A stretch of DNA of 64,000 nt from Trileptium ribeirensis (GCA_030248225.1 JASANE010001649.1:1-64000); one strand, 5' to 3'. Numbered from the stretch's first letter, positions 46,241 to 57,760 are shown. Numbers and translations: made by a program. The notes: generated by a model from the sequence alone, not told the origin.

Positions 46241-46607
46241 TCTTACTTCTGACGTGGTGTATTGTTTGTTCAGCGTCGTAATTCTTTTGTGTTGCTATTT
46301 TGTACTATTAATAAATTCTATTAGTTAACGTGGTGGTTCATATTGAATGTTTCTGTTTCGGGTAGCATACAACTGCTACGACATGGATGGTTATGATGAG
46401 GCTTGTTTAAGGTACGGAGGTTCATCATTTTTTACGTTCGGTCGCTCAAGATTTAGTAATCTACCTGATTTGAAGTTACATGCCATATTATAATCTATTT
46501 TAGCAATAATCCGTATCATCAATTTTCGTTTTATTTATATACGAAACATGCAAGAAGTTTCGTTGCAAAAATAAATAAAATATATGTGCAATTATTCATA
46601 CCCAGAC

Positions 46608-46868
46608 TGCATTCGGGAAGAGTATGACACTTCCCTGCACTCTTAATGTTACCCGTGTTTGATGATACGGGCGTTTTCGGCCTGATCGTCCAGTTTTGGG
46701 GGGTCGAGATTAACTGACTGGGGTCCGAGTTACCTCCCCCAGAAACTGGGGTGGTGAGTGCATCTCGATCCCTTCAGAAACTGGAGGGGGTCAGGCCTAA
46801 AACGCCCGTATCCTCAAACACGGGCTTACGTGTGAGTGCAGGGAAGTGTCATGCTCTTTGCTAATGCA
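46608..46868. mobile_element. foldback (long inverted repeat) element
   Basis: The two arms, each about 70-80 bp, are near-perfect inverted copies. Both contain ATGACACTTCCCTGCACTC, CCCGTGTTTGA and GATACGGGCGTTTT on their own strand. A G-rich core of about 110 bp (GGGGGGTCGAG, CCCCCAGAAACTGGGG) separates them. One arm also occurs, worn, at 11980-12050. No coding frame. Confidence 0.82.
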
Positions 46869-47794
46869 TTCTTATTGATACCAAGCGTTCATTTTTGAGA
46901 AATTCGTAGAAGGGTACTTGGTCATACTTATGCACGTACTTATCTTATCCGATGATATGATCGTTTAGCGATTTATCTTCTACCCACAATACAGGGAAGC
47001 CTGACACAATTGGATTTCAATAACGTAGTCCAGGGTCATTTTAGCGACTGAATGCTTTATTTAAAAACGATTATTATTTATCTCATCCGAAAAAATCTAA
47101 CGATGTAAAAAACGGGAAACAACAGGGGTTGACTTTCCTAGCCTAGATTTTAGCGACTACATACACGACTAAAACTTGATTGCATTCATTACCAATGAAA
47201 TTTTCCACATGACAAGCACACAACAGGAGTTTAAACCAATAGGGTAGTCCACAGGATTTTAGCAACTGCATAATTTTTAAAAGCATTATTCCAAAACACC
47301 TAAAGTATTTTTCAATTCCATGGCTGTCATAATAATTCACGCAGCTTCATCGCTACTAACATAATACTACAAAAAATACACTTTTCCAATAAATCAGTAT
47401 AAAAGAAGCATTTTTCCGAACGCAGGGTTTCGTTTTCCTTGCCCTTTAAGGCATTTTTTCCTCTAGTTCTTGACAAGGTGTGCAAAAAATTTCGAGCACA
47501 TGGAACAATTTTCGAATAAAATTTCAATTTGGGCGACCGCCGAGCATCGAACTAACATCAGATATTTCTGACGAGTACATTATGTGCTCAAAAAATACCT
47601 GATGCTTGGAAGATATATAAGTAACACAAACAGCAAAGAAAAAGATTTGATGTTTCATGTTGTTCTGGTCACTGCGTAAATAACGTTGAACGTTTGTGTT
47701 AGGTGAAACATGATAATTGGGTTCGACGTGTAATCTACTGTTTTCTGAGTGGTATGTGTTTGCCGGTTGCTCCTGTATATTGTTACCGCTTCAG
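46869..47794. other. intron, no gene seen
   Basis: No supported exon or repeat. A phase-0 acceptor at 47702 would extend the following exon leftward, but the added residues look intronic. Confidence 0.4.
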
Positions 47795-47995
47795 AATATC
47801 GAAACTCGGACCAAATACTCAAACGACAAAACCGAAAGGTTTGGGGCGCGGTCGCATACAAATGCTCGAGTGTAAGCAGAACGTGCTGCAGCAGAAGCCT
47901 AACGTAAAGCAGCAGAATGTTACAAGTAACGTGGAAGTGCAACCACCAAATGTTCATCCAGGCTCAACGGAATTGGATGGCACTGGCACAAACGG
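47795..47995 (+). CDS. Gln/Asn-rich exon of the unknown protein
   Basis: After a pyrimidine-rich tract and TTCAG the frame reads ISKLGPNTQTTKPKGLGRGR. A Gln/Asn/Val-rich stretch follows (NVLQQKPNVKQQNV) and ends TELDGTGTNG at AACGG|GTTAGT, phase 2 to 2. GLGRGR is a basic RG-type patch. No known domain. If the donor at 43239 is used instead, the acceptor at 47702 (phase 0) would keep the frame open as well. Confidence 0.6.
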
Positions 47996-48234
47996 GTTAG
48001 TATTTAAATTAGCGAGTTTTGTTGATAAATAAGCTAAGTGATTTCTTTCAAGAAACTTTAAAACAGCTGCGTTTGGTTAATTCTTTGAAAGACGTGACGT
48101 GGCCTGGCTATTAGCTCAAAAGGAACAATACTACGGCAGCGTGTTATATAACGGTTTGTGTAATCTGCATTGCGTAATATTTTGTTAAAAATGTTTCAAA
48201 TCTACAGTCCGAAGAAAAAATAAGTACTCAAACA

Positions 48235-48465
48235 AGGGTCTCAGATGTACGAGACGAAATTTCCTCAGTTCGCGTCCAAACTAAATTTCTACCCGTGTCC
48301 AGACGAAACTCCTTTGGTCCCACGGCCATACTAAATTTCCTATGTCCGCGTCTAGACAAAATTTTCTCCCTTCGCGTCCTAACGAAATTTCCTTCATCCA
48401 CGTCCAACTGAAATCTCCTCTGTGCACATCCAGACGAAATTTCGTTCGTATGTGTTCTGCTTTGT
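48235..48465 (+). repeat. CAGACGAAATTTC minisatellite, about 33 bp unit
   Basis: About seven irregular units alternate (A)GACGAAATTTCCTC-type and TCGCGTCC-type words. The core relates to the palindrome GACGAAATTTCGTC seen at 57071-57084 and worn at 54160-54260. Confidence 0.7.
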
Positions 48466-49227
48466 CTTTGTTTATGGCAACAATTTATATGGTTATTTTT
48501 AGTTATTAAGGTACGAACTGTGACTATTAAAGATTGTACGGCGATTCATACATGGTTTGTCACCATATTTTTGCATAAAATCGTTAAAAGTTTATTGTTG
48601 TATGACCATAACATACATGCTATAAATTTATTTTTAGCATAAAAATATAATTGTGGCTACGCTGAACTTATGTATTCCAGCTACTTGAGATCTTCACTTA
48701 ATCCTTTGTATTTTCTGAGCAGGATTGCTGAATTAGGCTTTTCGTTAAGGTTTGGACTGTCACATTAAGGTCTTTTTTGTTTTAGTTCCCTTGGCAAACA
48801 TTGTCTTTGTTCTGGCGCTTGCTTTTACTTGTCTTTTGTTACGCCTTTGGTCATGCTGTCGACACCGCAGCTTTTGCTTTACGCCGAAACTCACTCCGTT
48901 GCTTACTTCATTTTGCATATTCTTGCGTTCAAACAATGTAGATTGCATTTCATATCTTTAATATTATTTTTGATTTCTGTCGAAACGCAGCGTATTCATT
49001 TAGGATCTAATTAAGTACAGTTCGCTTTAAGTTCGTTCGACAGCTTCACAAATTTATTCGCGACGGGTTCGAAATTTTGATGCACTTTGCATAATTTATT
49101 TGTGGGCTGTTCTGTTCGAGAATAAATAAATTTTGTTCGATGTTCGCTCGTTCGAGATGTGACACTCATTTCAGACAAGTACTATAGTTGTTTCATAGCT
49201 TGAGTTGTAACTTTAATCTGGAATGAA
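48466..49227. other. intron, no gene seen
   Basis: A TTCG-rich stretch at 49020-49195 (GTTCGATGTTCGCTCGTTCG) resembles 27085-27130 upstream of repeat C. The 60-70 codon frames here have no support. Confidence 0.4.
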
Positions 49228-50829
49228 GGGCCATTTCACGCTACGATGTCTTTTTGCCCCAGAAAAAAATGACTAATGACTATTTTGGCTCCGATTATCT
49301 TCATTTTTACACCCTATGACCAAAAAACGTCAAGGATCCCTAAATTGAGGTCGGTATAGTAAATTTTTTAACCGTTTTTATACTATGGTTTCCCAAATAC
49401 CACCCCCTTGTTGCTCAGCAAGGTACCATAAAATGGCCTCTGGTATGCTCCAGGTTGCATCTAGCCTCGATTTTGTAATCGTATCTCGTACAGCCCGTCA
49501 GCGCGGTCAAAATGATGTTATGCGGAACTCCGTATGTCAAAAATTAAGCTTTTTATGCCTATTCTTGGGTCAAATTTAACACTTTTAAAACACGGGAATG
49601 CCGATTTATACCGGTTATTAAATGGAAACGAAGCGGCCATAAACGGTAGCTATTTATATCGATAGTTTAGCCTGGGGGAAGTGTTATGCAAAAGAAATTC
49701 ACAACATACCCTTTGCCAGATATGTTAGAATGCCGGAAGTAGCTGGTGGTCGGGGGGGGGGTAAAATTTGGCGGGGGGTGAAAATGTGAGATGGCCAATT
49801 CGACCGTGTTTAACCCGCATAGTCAACTTGAAAACGGTATGTAAGATATTCTATACCACAATTTCCACTATGAGGGGTACAAAATGGCAGCCGATATCAA
49901 CTGCCAGTGTACATGCCTGAGACCATGGTCGGGGGGGGTAAATTTAGAATTTTTTCAAAAAATAATTTTGCGACATATGTCGTCGAAATGTATTGCCACA
50001 ATATATTATGAACCAAAAGCGTGAAATTTCCTCGAAATAACATCATATGTTCGATTTTTCCACATTTTGGTGGTGGTCGGGGTTGGGTAAAAGTGTGGTC
50101 GGGGGTGGGTAAAAGCCTGAGATCAACAGGTCGGGCGCGAGATAGAACTCAGGTCGTTTCACCATTCGCTTCGTGATTGGAAAGAACCATAACAGACAAA
50201 TTAATTGACTTCTACTGACTCCACCATACCCCTAACTAACAACGGTCGGGGGGGGTAATCAAATGTGCTAAAATAGACCTTTTAACATTAGCGCTGGGGT
50301 AAGTAACAGCAAGCACCTGGGTTAATATTTTTTCAAAAGGCACCCAGGGGACAGGTATGATATATGAACAACGTTTATGTACCATGCATAAGTAACGAGC
50401 AATGACCAAAAAAAGAATTTGGTCGGGGGGGGGGTAAAACTGGGGTTCATGCCATATCGACAGCTGTCACTCTCCATGATTGGAGTAGATTTGAAAATCG
50501 TGCAATTAAAAATGTGTGTAGACCTGACTAATCCTGCATAGAAAAGAATTTGGGCCATAACTTCGAACACGGAGCCACGACACTACCCGAAAAAAAGAGG
50601 TCGTAAAATTAGTCATTATGATTTTTGTCAGTTTGGGACTTATGTGGATGTCCAGCTCTTACGGCGTGCGTGAAGCCGGAAAATTTATTTTGTTTGAACT
50701 AGGTAGCTAATACGCTTCCTAGAGTAAATAACATTTTTACCAGTTCCCTGCACGTTTACGTGTTACTGGCCAAAATATCCAGTTTTACCCCCCCCCCGAC
50801 CAAAAGGCCATCGTAGCGTGAAATGACCC
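49228..50829. mobile_element. 1.6 kb non-autonomous DNA element with inverted ends and poly-G motifs
   Basis: The left end GGGCCATTTCACGCTACGAT and the right end ATCGTAGCGTGAAATGACCC are inverted copies over about 28 bp (two to three mismatches). TGAA flanks both sides, a possible target-site duplication. The motif GGTCGGGGGGGGTAAAA occurs near 49749, 49929, 50078, 50098, 50244 and 50421, and inverted next to the right end (TTTTACCCCCCCCCCGACC). The internal copies thus repeat the subterminal part of the right end. No transposase frame was found. Confidence 0.82.
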
Positions 50830-50897
50830 TGAAATATTATCATTGAGGAGTTAATTTATTGTAACATGATATGAAATGTGTGTAAGCTTTGTTTTAG

Positions 50898-50988
50898 TGT
50901 ATCAAAGGTCGACCCACAAGGTACGAGCAGCGAAACTTTGGTACCACAGCCGCAACTCAGTCCGCTGGTACAATCATATGTTCAATCG
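50898..50988 (+). CDS. small exon of the unknown protein
   Basis: TTTTAG|TGTATC and TCG|GTAAAT border a 91 bp frame, open only in the phase left by 47995. It reads VSKVDPQGTSSETLVPQPQL, then SPLVQSYVQS, phase 2 to 0. It is Pro/Gln/Ser-rich like the neighbours. The next exon needs phase 0. Confidence 0.58.
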
Positions 50989-51500
50989 GTAAATATTGCT
51001 TGTCTAAGTACTGCTGCAACTTATTGATTTGTAGTTTTAGAGTCCCTTTCTCACATTGGATTTTACATTTTTCAATAATGCATGCTTTATACTGGCTAGT
51101 CTAAACCTCGAAAATTATAGCCGGGGGCCTGAGCCGGGGCTCCCCGGCTCACCTGCCGGGTTGTGCCGGATTTTGACGGGGTGCAATTTTTTTGCGAGAT
51201 TTTGTTTTTGATTGCGTTTTTGCGTTTAGACGTTTATTTTTCTCAGCAGGGGACAATCTCAAGCTGCTCTTGTCATTCAGTTACTCACCGATCGATGATT
51301 CCGATAAAAACAAAGCTCAGGAACAGCTCTTGAACCAACTTAAAAAATCGCCTAAAATTCCGTTCACGTCTTACATATATTTTGAAAATTATTATTTATT
51401 TGTGCAAATTTATCTAACTATAGCACTCGTCTATGTCTGAACATTTTGCAATATTAAAATGAATCTAGAGTTTATTAACAGCATTTTCTTTGTATTACAG
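50989..51500. other. short intron with a CCGGCTCACC-type GC-rich block
   Basis: At 51120-51180 the words GCCGGGG, CCCCGGCTC and CTGCCGGG cluster, partly inverted. No coding sequence was recognised. Confidence 0.4.
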
Positions 51501-52632
51501 GAGACCATGAGAACAACATCATCTGCCAGGCAGCCGATTAGTATGTCTTCGATGGTTCTGTCAGGAAATGTACAGGGCGCTTTTAAAGGTGCAAACGTTA
51601 GGTACTCTCCAACTGTCGATAGCAACGGTGTTAAAAAGCGCTTACCTGTCACTTCTTCTTTCAATTTAGAATCGTTAGTCTATATAGCTCCAAGCTACAA
51701 TGCACAGAAAGGTCGATCCGTCAACCAGTCTAGCTGTAAGTATTCTGGAAAACACCCTTCTAAACCCGCTAACCTTGCTCAATATAAAAGCATACCGGCC
51801 ATTGACTTATTGAAAGGTATAGACTACATATCACAAAAATGTTCAGATTCTGTGATCGCAGCTGAATCAGTGCAGTCCAGCGAGCTTCCTAGAATAATAG
51901 CAAATACCAACAACTGTATGAATTTATATGCCGGTGATATTGACACTGTGGGTAAAGATTATGACTCTACATCTGCAACTATTTGTTCATCTTCAACAAG
52001 TAAGTGTCCAAATGAAAAACTGTGGGCTGAAGCTCCGAATGTATCTAATACTGTACTGGCACACGCTGAAATGCAACGGCTAAAGTCTTTGCACGGTGGT
52101 TGTGTTTCTTGTAACCTGTCATGTGTTAACACTGATGGAGCACATTTGTTGGCAAACAATCAGCTGTGCGACAAATGTGTTAATAACGTCGCTGGGGAGA
52201 AGTTATTCAGTGGTGATATTAAACGCGGTGACACGTCAAATTCTGCAAATTTTAAGCCATTAAATTTGAACCGCAATGGAATGACATTGCCAAAAAAACT
52301 TTGCAACGTAGAAAATAACTGCGTAGTCACGGGTTATGCAGGGCACAACATGTGGCGTGAAACGTCAGAGGAAGACATGTGTAATAGGCAGTGTGAGACC
52401 GCACATACGCGTAATTGCGATCCGACTTTGGATAATAATCCTACTCTACAAAATGGATTGTTAACAACGCAAACTCCACCAGAATTTGAGAAACATGTTC
52501 AAACCTTTGCTTCATCTGATGCTGCAGCAATTTGTCATAGTAGAGGTCGATCTGCTAATGATTATAGTCAGCATACGCATGTTAAATTGAACAGAAATGC
52601 AGAGTTGCAACACAAAGTGGAAATATATACTG
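51501..52632 (+). CDS. long Ser/Asn/Cys-containing exon of the unknown protein
   Basis: After TTGTATTACAG the frame reads ETMRTTSSARQPISMSSMVL and stays open 377 codons to ATATATACTG|GTAAGT, a near-perfect donor (phase 0 to 1). The chain is Ser/Thr/Asn-rich. A pattern CVSCNLSC, then 18 residues on, CDKC (52101-52177) has the shape of a zinc ribbon, and it is the only hint of a folded part. Composition is like the 42010 exon, so both likely belong to one gene. No family recognised. Confidence 0.75.
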
Positions 52633-52834
52633 GTAAGTTATGGACTTTGTTATTAGTAGATTAAAAGATTCGTCGTCATTAGTATAGCAGATGACGTAAC
52701 GTTTTACAGAAAACAGATCATTGGATGCTTCAATAAAGAAGGATTATTTTCGCATTATTTTTTTGTAAGATTTTTCAAAGCATTAACCAAATTGGATAGA
52801 CTAATCTTCAAAACTTCTGTCATCCATTTCCAAG

Positions 52835-52982
52835 GTGCTGTATTTTTCCGCTTACTACATGTTTGGACTATATTTTCCAGCGTGAAAATTTTGCAACATT
52901 TAGATAATAATAAAACAGTGGCACAGGAACTGATAGCATGTTTAAATGAACACAATACTTTGGTGTTAAACGAAAATAATAG
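52835..52982 (+). CDS. probable helical exon of the unknown protein
   Basis: The convincing part starts after TATTTTCCAG at 52880: VKILQHLDNNKTVAQELIAC, then LNEHNTLVLNENN, ending AATAG|GTGTTT in phase 2. The good acceptor at 52880 needs phase 2, but the preceding exon ends in phase 1. An acceptor at 52834 (CCAAG|GT) fits phase 1 and stays open, but its extra 16 codons look intronic. A missed micro-exon is another solution. Confidence 0.4.
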
Positions 52983-53136
52983 GTGTTTTCCACGTGTTTT
53001 GTACACATGTCTATCTGTAGTGTACCGAAAACGTTGGTCTAATGGCTCACTTCAGATTCATCTGTAATTTAGTTCATAGTATAACTACTCCCTTGCGATC
53101 TCTCTAACTTACGACTTTTTTTTACTGCATTAACAG

Positions 53137-53278
53137 TAACTTCAACTTGGTCGGACAAATTCAATATCTTAGTGCTCATGCGCGAATATTGCATGGTGAA
53201 CGGACATCAGAAAGTAATTCTAACATTGATGCTGAAAAGCGTCTATTATTAAAATCTTGGCAAGTTACAGTTTCCTGA
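53137..53278 (+). CDS. possible exon of the unknown protein, internal or terminal
   Basis: TTAACAG|T joins in phase to 52982 and reads SNFNLVGQIQYLSAHARILH, then GERTSES. Either it splices at 53213 (GAAA|GTAATT, phase 1, which fits the exon at 54907), or it runs on (NIDAEKRLLLKSWQVTVS) to a TGA at 53276-53278 as a last exon. The two outcomes could be alternative ends. Confidence 0.42.
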
Positions 53279-54906
53279 TAACGACTCAAAATCTGATTTA
53301 TGGTTCGACGTTTTAGGTTAAACATAAAACTTATCTGTGACCGTGCCTTTATAAACTTTACAGATAACACATAAAACTGTTTTAATAATTATTGTTTCTA
53401 CCCAAAATTTGTGTCAAACGATCTCATTAGTTAAATCCAATCCGCAGGTTTCTGATACGAACGTCATCTGAATAAAAATATCTTGTACCATCAGGACTGT
53501 CACTTCTGTATTGAGGGTGGGTACTAGAATTGCAAAATTTGTTACAAAATGGAGATGTTAGAGGACCAGCCGTCATATTCTTTCCACCATCGGTGGAGAT
53601 CCCAAATCAAAGACTGCAAAATACCTTCTGGGCCAAGTAATTTTCTCCAGGATTTTACTGTGTACAACTACATACGATTAAGTTTTCATGGTGTACAAAT
53701 GGCAATTGCGTTTGAGAGTTTTAATGTGACAAAGGATACGAACAAGCAGCGGTCTAAACGCTCTTCCAACTGTCGCTAAATAACTCCCGTGTATGAACCT
53801 GCAGATGTGCGTCAATTTTTTTGACGTAATTATGGTATCCCATGGCATATTTTAAAACAGGTTACATCCATTTATTGCAACCAGAACGAAAATGTTGTTA
53901 TTCTGATCGATGCTTTAATAGTGTGTAGCTTGTCTTATCGCCAAGGTGGTGAAATCTGTGTGTGAAATATTTACTTTAGTTTAGATGGATGTACACAGCT
54001 ATAATAAGCCACGTGATATCATCCATGTTGCTTGAGTAGTTGAGAAAATAATATTTATTATATATTATATAATAAATATAATAATATATAATATATAATA
54101 ATATATTATATACCCGATTACTGTGCTCTCAATGTTCAAGTACAGTCATTTACAAAAGTAAGTGCACACGGGGACGGTCGTAGACGCGGACGTGCGAAAC
54201 TGCGTAAGACCCAATTTCGCCTAGACACGAACGGTCTCCAGTGTATCCGCCCTTTGCGCTCGTACTTTTGCCTGTGACTGTATAAAGAAAGTAAATTACC
54301 CTGCAGAATGAAACCAAATCAAATATTGCTTGAGCCATCGCTAAGATACTGTTTTGGCGTATTTTAGGTCTCATAGGCGCAAATACCCATTAAAACTCTT
54401 TTGACCCAACCTTGAAGCCTAATTAATGCCAATAACTGCTGCGCACAAAAATAGTATTTTAAAACCATTTTTCCTGCAGACTCCAGAATTATAGTTATTT
54501 GGCAGTTTAAGTTTTCGAAATTTCATTTTCTGAAGCCCAACACTTTTTACTGTAAACAGGCCTCTTCGTTTAGAATGACTGTCGGCATTGCCCTTTGTTC
54601 ATAGACATTCTAAACTTCTCAAATTTTGTCTGGTGATTCGGATATTTAATTACATCGGATTCAGCGAACATAATAATGGTAATACACCATCAAAAATTTA
54701 TATTTGTGATGTTTTTATCACTGTATTGTATTTGGCTTACGAAAAATATTTAGGATTCTTTTAGCGAACGTACATAGCGCGTTCCAGCGAGCAAAATCCC
54801 TTTATAAAATACAGTTTTGTGCGATACATTTTTGGCAGTTATATTCTTCATTATGCTGTGAGTTGTTCTTTTATCATACCTGCTATATTATACTAAGGGG
54901 TTTTAG
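53279..54906. repeat. intron with an AT tract and repeat family E
   Basis: 53928-53990 is a fragment of repeat I. 54050-54115 is an AT-only tract (TATATAATAA words). 54155-54880 is a copy of family E: a worn GACGxAATTTCGxC block (54160-54260), then TCCAGTG(T/C)(A/G)TCCGCC and a downstream part matching 57185-57400. Confidence 0.6.
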
Positions 54907-55018
54907 CACCGAAAAAATTTATTTACGACGTGGGCAACGGTGCATGTGGCGTTTCGTTTGATAATTTGCAGCACGAAGAATTTAAATTGCACAGCCGAAA
55001 TTCGTCTGACGGACATTC
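54907..55018 (+). CDS. exon of the unknown protein, last clearly visible
   Basis: GGGGTTTTAG|CACCG and ACATTC|GTAAGTATCC are strong splice sites. The 112 bp frame is open in phase 1 to 2 and reads PKKFIYDVGNGACGVSFDNL, then QHEEFKLHSRNSSDGHS. It can follow 53213 or directly 52632 (both phase 1). No family recognised. A TCTTATACAG acceptor at 57833 would continue in phase 2 with six codons to a TGA at 57853-57855, a weak candidate for the end of the gene. Confidence 0.55.
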
Positions 55019-55544
55019 GTAAGTATCCGATATTTACTATACAGTTATTGTTTTAGTTAGCTGAGTATTTATGAAGCTCAATAATGTATGTACAACTCTG
55101 GATTATGGCTGCATCGGTGGTAAATTTTGGTGGATGGTTATTTGCAAAACGAGAAACTCACAGGTTCCAATAACAGAAATACAGTTGTTTAAAATTACAA
55201 TACTGTCAGAACTCGAATATGCAACGGTTGAACTATTACATTGGCAAAATAGTAAGTGTGCTGGAGATTTACACGGCTTGTAAAATTTTTTATGTTTCAG
55301 TGTCAATTTAATAATTTGTATATTTCGTACCGCTGAGAAACACTGTATTATATCTGACACACTGAATGTATAAAAATTTATGAGTTTTCCAATCCGAAAA
55401 AAACATTAAGGTACAGCAACGCATATTGCGATTAGGGCCAAAACATGCCACATCATCGTTCAGCGTTAGGCGCATAATATAGCCAGCTACGTACGGGTAC
55501 CCAAAGTTTTATAATAAACTTTTTAAAACGGAACGAGCGAATGG
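55019..55544. other. intron, no gene seen
   Basis: The 70-85 codon frames on both strands between 55071 and 55360 overlap each other and lack splice-phase or family support. Confidence 0.4.
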
Positions 55545-56535
55545 GAAAAATCGTGAAATTTTTTTCGTCTTTCTGTCATTCATAACTCATGTTTAAGTGG
55601 ATAAATTTCGACAAATTTTTTATTTGTCGGCAATGGTGCCTAGGATGTGCCCTTTAGTTGAACGCGAACAGCTCCAACCCTATATTCAGGTTCAAAATGG
55701 CAAAAAACCGGTTTTTAAAGGATCTTTGCCAAATTGGGCCATACGGGTACCAGTCTTTGGCAGCCCATTATCTTGCGACACAGGCTTCGGATCGATAAAC
55801 TGCAGAAGCTTATCGAAAACTACTTTGCTGACCACTACATTTTTGTTGGACCACTCTCTGGGACGCTGCGGGGCCCAAAATGGTTCGTTGAACCTTTGCC
55901 AGAAATATCGATTTTTAAATTTTCGGCATGGTTATTGCGTGTTTTACCTTCTATTGAGCGCATATTAGGTTATCAAGCACGCTAAATACGTTGGTTTTGT
56001 CCTCTAGGGCCCAACTTACTATATTATAATTTTCATGGGTTTAAAGGATTTTACGGTCGACGAACCAGATTTCCAAAATGTAGAGTTTTCATTTTTTGGT
56101 TATTTATTGCTTATAGGGCATCAAAAGTGGTCTATATGTGTTCATCGGTTTGCTAAATTCGATGGTTTGGTTATTTAGAGTCCAAGACGAATATTTCATG
56201 CCTTTTCAGACTTTTTCAATCGGTTTACGGTCAATGGACCATCTGGGTTATATATTACCTGTAGGGCCTACAGAATGTATATACTATTAATATATTTTTC
56301 GACACGCTGGATATGATGATTTTGCTAGATGCTAGCACGAATACTTCGTGCGTTTTCAGTTGTTTTCGATACGTTAATGGTTGACGAGATTTTAGGGTTT
56401 TCAATGGGATCAGGGTTACAGTGGCTTTAGTGTAGTATATGCATCAAAACCAAAGCCTATTACAAGTGATTACACAAAATGAGCACTTGATGAAACCTCG
56501 CTCGATGCGTTTCACCCTCGCTTGCGAGTTACTAG
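55545..56535 (+). repeat. composite repeat F/G: block G, tandem units and a TTACTAG end
   Basis: 55545-55985 is block G (inverted copy at 2990-3440). It is followed by units starting near 56052, 56225 and 56384 (TTTTACGGTCGACGAACCAG-like, spacing 173 and 159 bp). The right end is CTCGCTTGCGAGTTACTAG before T, a perfect CTCGC/GCGAG hairpin followed by the same TTACTAG as family A. This suggests one replication system for both families. Confidence 0.65.
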
Positions 56536-57024
56536 TTTATAACACTTGAACGTGCGACAACCCGCGTGTGCGCATCCAGTGGTATCATTACGAGGGACCG
56601 ACATTTATAGTCACCGGTACGTTCAAAATGAATCATTCGATCGTTTTCAACCACTTCGAGAACATTTACAATCAGATATGGCACAAATTATAACATTAAG
56701 ATTGAAAACAACGAAATCATACACGGTTCGAGTGGTGGAAGGGGCCGCATGGATTGCAGTTCGACCAGGCCCATGGCCGGGCTTCGGTCAGCGCGGGCCT
56801 ACGGTCCGCATCATGCAACTGGGCCTTCGGCCCCGGCTTTGAATAAGTGATGACACGTTTGTATAGACTCGTAACATAAACAGCACTAATTGTTTTTGTT
56901 TTTATATAATCGTAAAGAAATTTAATTTGGTAATATTCAATACATTCACCGAGCCAGTGTTCGCGGAACCTCGGATTGCCGAAAATTAGCCACTCCAAAG
57001 TGTGCTCTCAATACGCAAGTACAT

Positions 57025-57760
57025 TCATGAACTAAAGTAAATGCACACGGGACGGTTGGAAATGCGAATGGACGAAATTTCGTCTGGTCGCGGGCGGGCT
57101 TAAGTTTGGACACGGACGGACGAAATTGCGTCTGGCCACGAACGGACGTAATTTCGTCCAGATGCGAACAGATGCAATTCGTCTGGACACGGTCGGACTC
57201 CAGTGCGTCCGCCTTTTGCGCACTTACTTTTGCGCGTGACTATATATAGTGGATAAATTTCTCTGTAGAATGAGAGCAAAAACATCCGTAATTCTTTAGT
57301 GGTCGCAGAGATATTGTCGTTTTGGTGTAATTTTAGTTCCAAAACCCACCTAAAACACCTTTTGACATCGTAAATAAAGCCAATAGCAGCACACCATTTG
57401 TCGCTACACAGAGGATGAGTTGATATTGTTTACAGGCAAGAAGTCTATATATGTCGAGCGGTTGCGCAGATATTACCATTTTTTTGTGTATTTTGGGTCC
57501 AGTGGGTCCACTGAATAACTCTTTTTGGTCAAACCCTGCAGCGCATCTGACAACAGCAGTCCAGCATTTGTAGCTACATAAAGGATGGATGAGTTGTTCT
57601 ACAAATATTATGTCAAAACACCCATGTATCTTTTGTGGCTGTGGAGTTATTAGCATTTTCGTGTATTTTGGGTCTCGTGGGATTATTTTAGATCACGTTA
57701 TGGCCCAAATCTTGCATGTTATGAGCACCGCATAACAAAGCATTAAATGATATAATGTAA
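57025..57760 (+). repeat. repeat family E, longest copy with a palindromic minisatellite
   Basis: 57040-57210 holds irregular 33-35 bp units around GACGAAATTTCGTC (exact palindrome at 57071-57084) and GGACACGG words. A unique part follows, then two units of about 160 bp (GTGTATTTTGGGTC, GTAGCTACA, GGATGAGTTG). Related copies lie at 17240, 29200 and 54155. Confidence 0.7.

Noticed and set aside
55597..55985. Frames of 83-123 codons near 55.6-56.0 kb as a gene
   Set aside because: The sequence is repeat G, present inverted at 2990-3440, where the frame is not kept.
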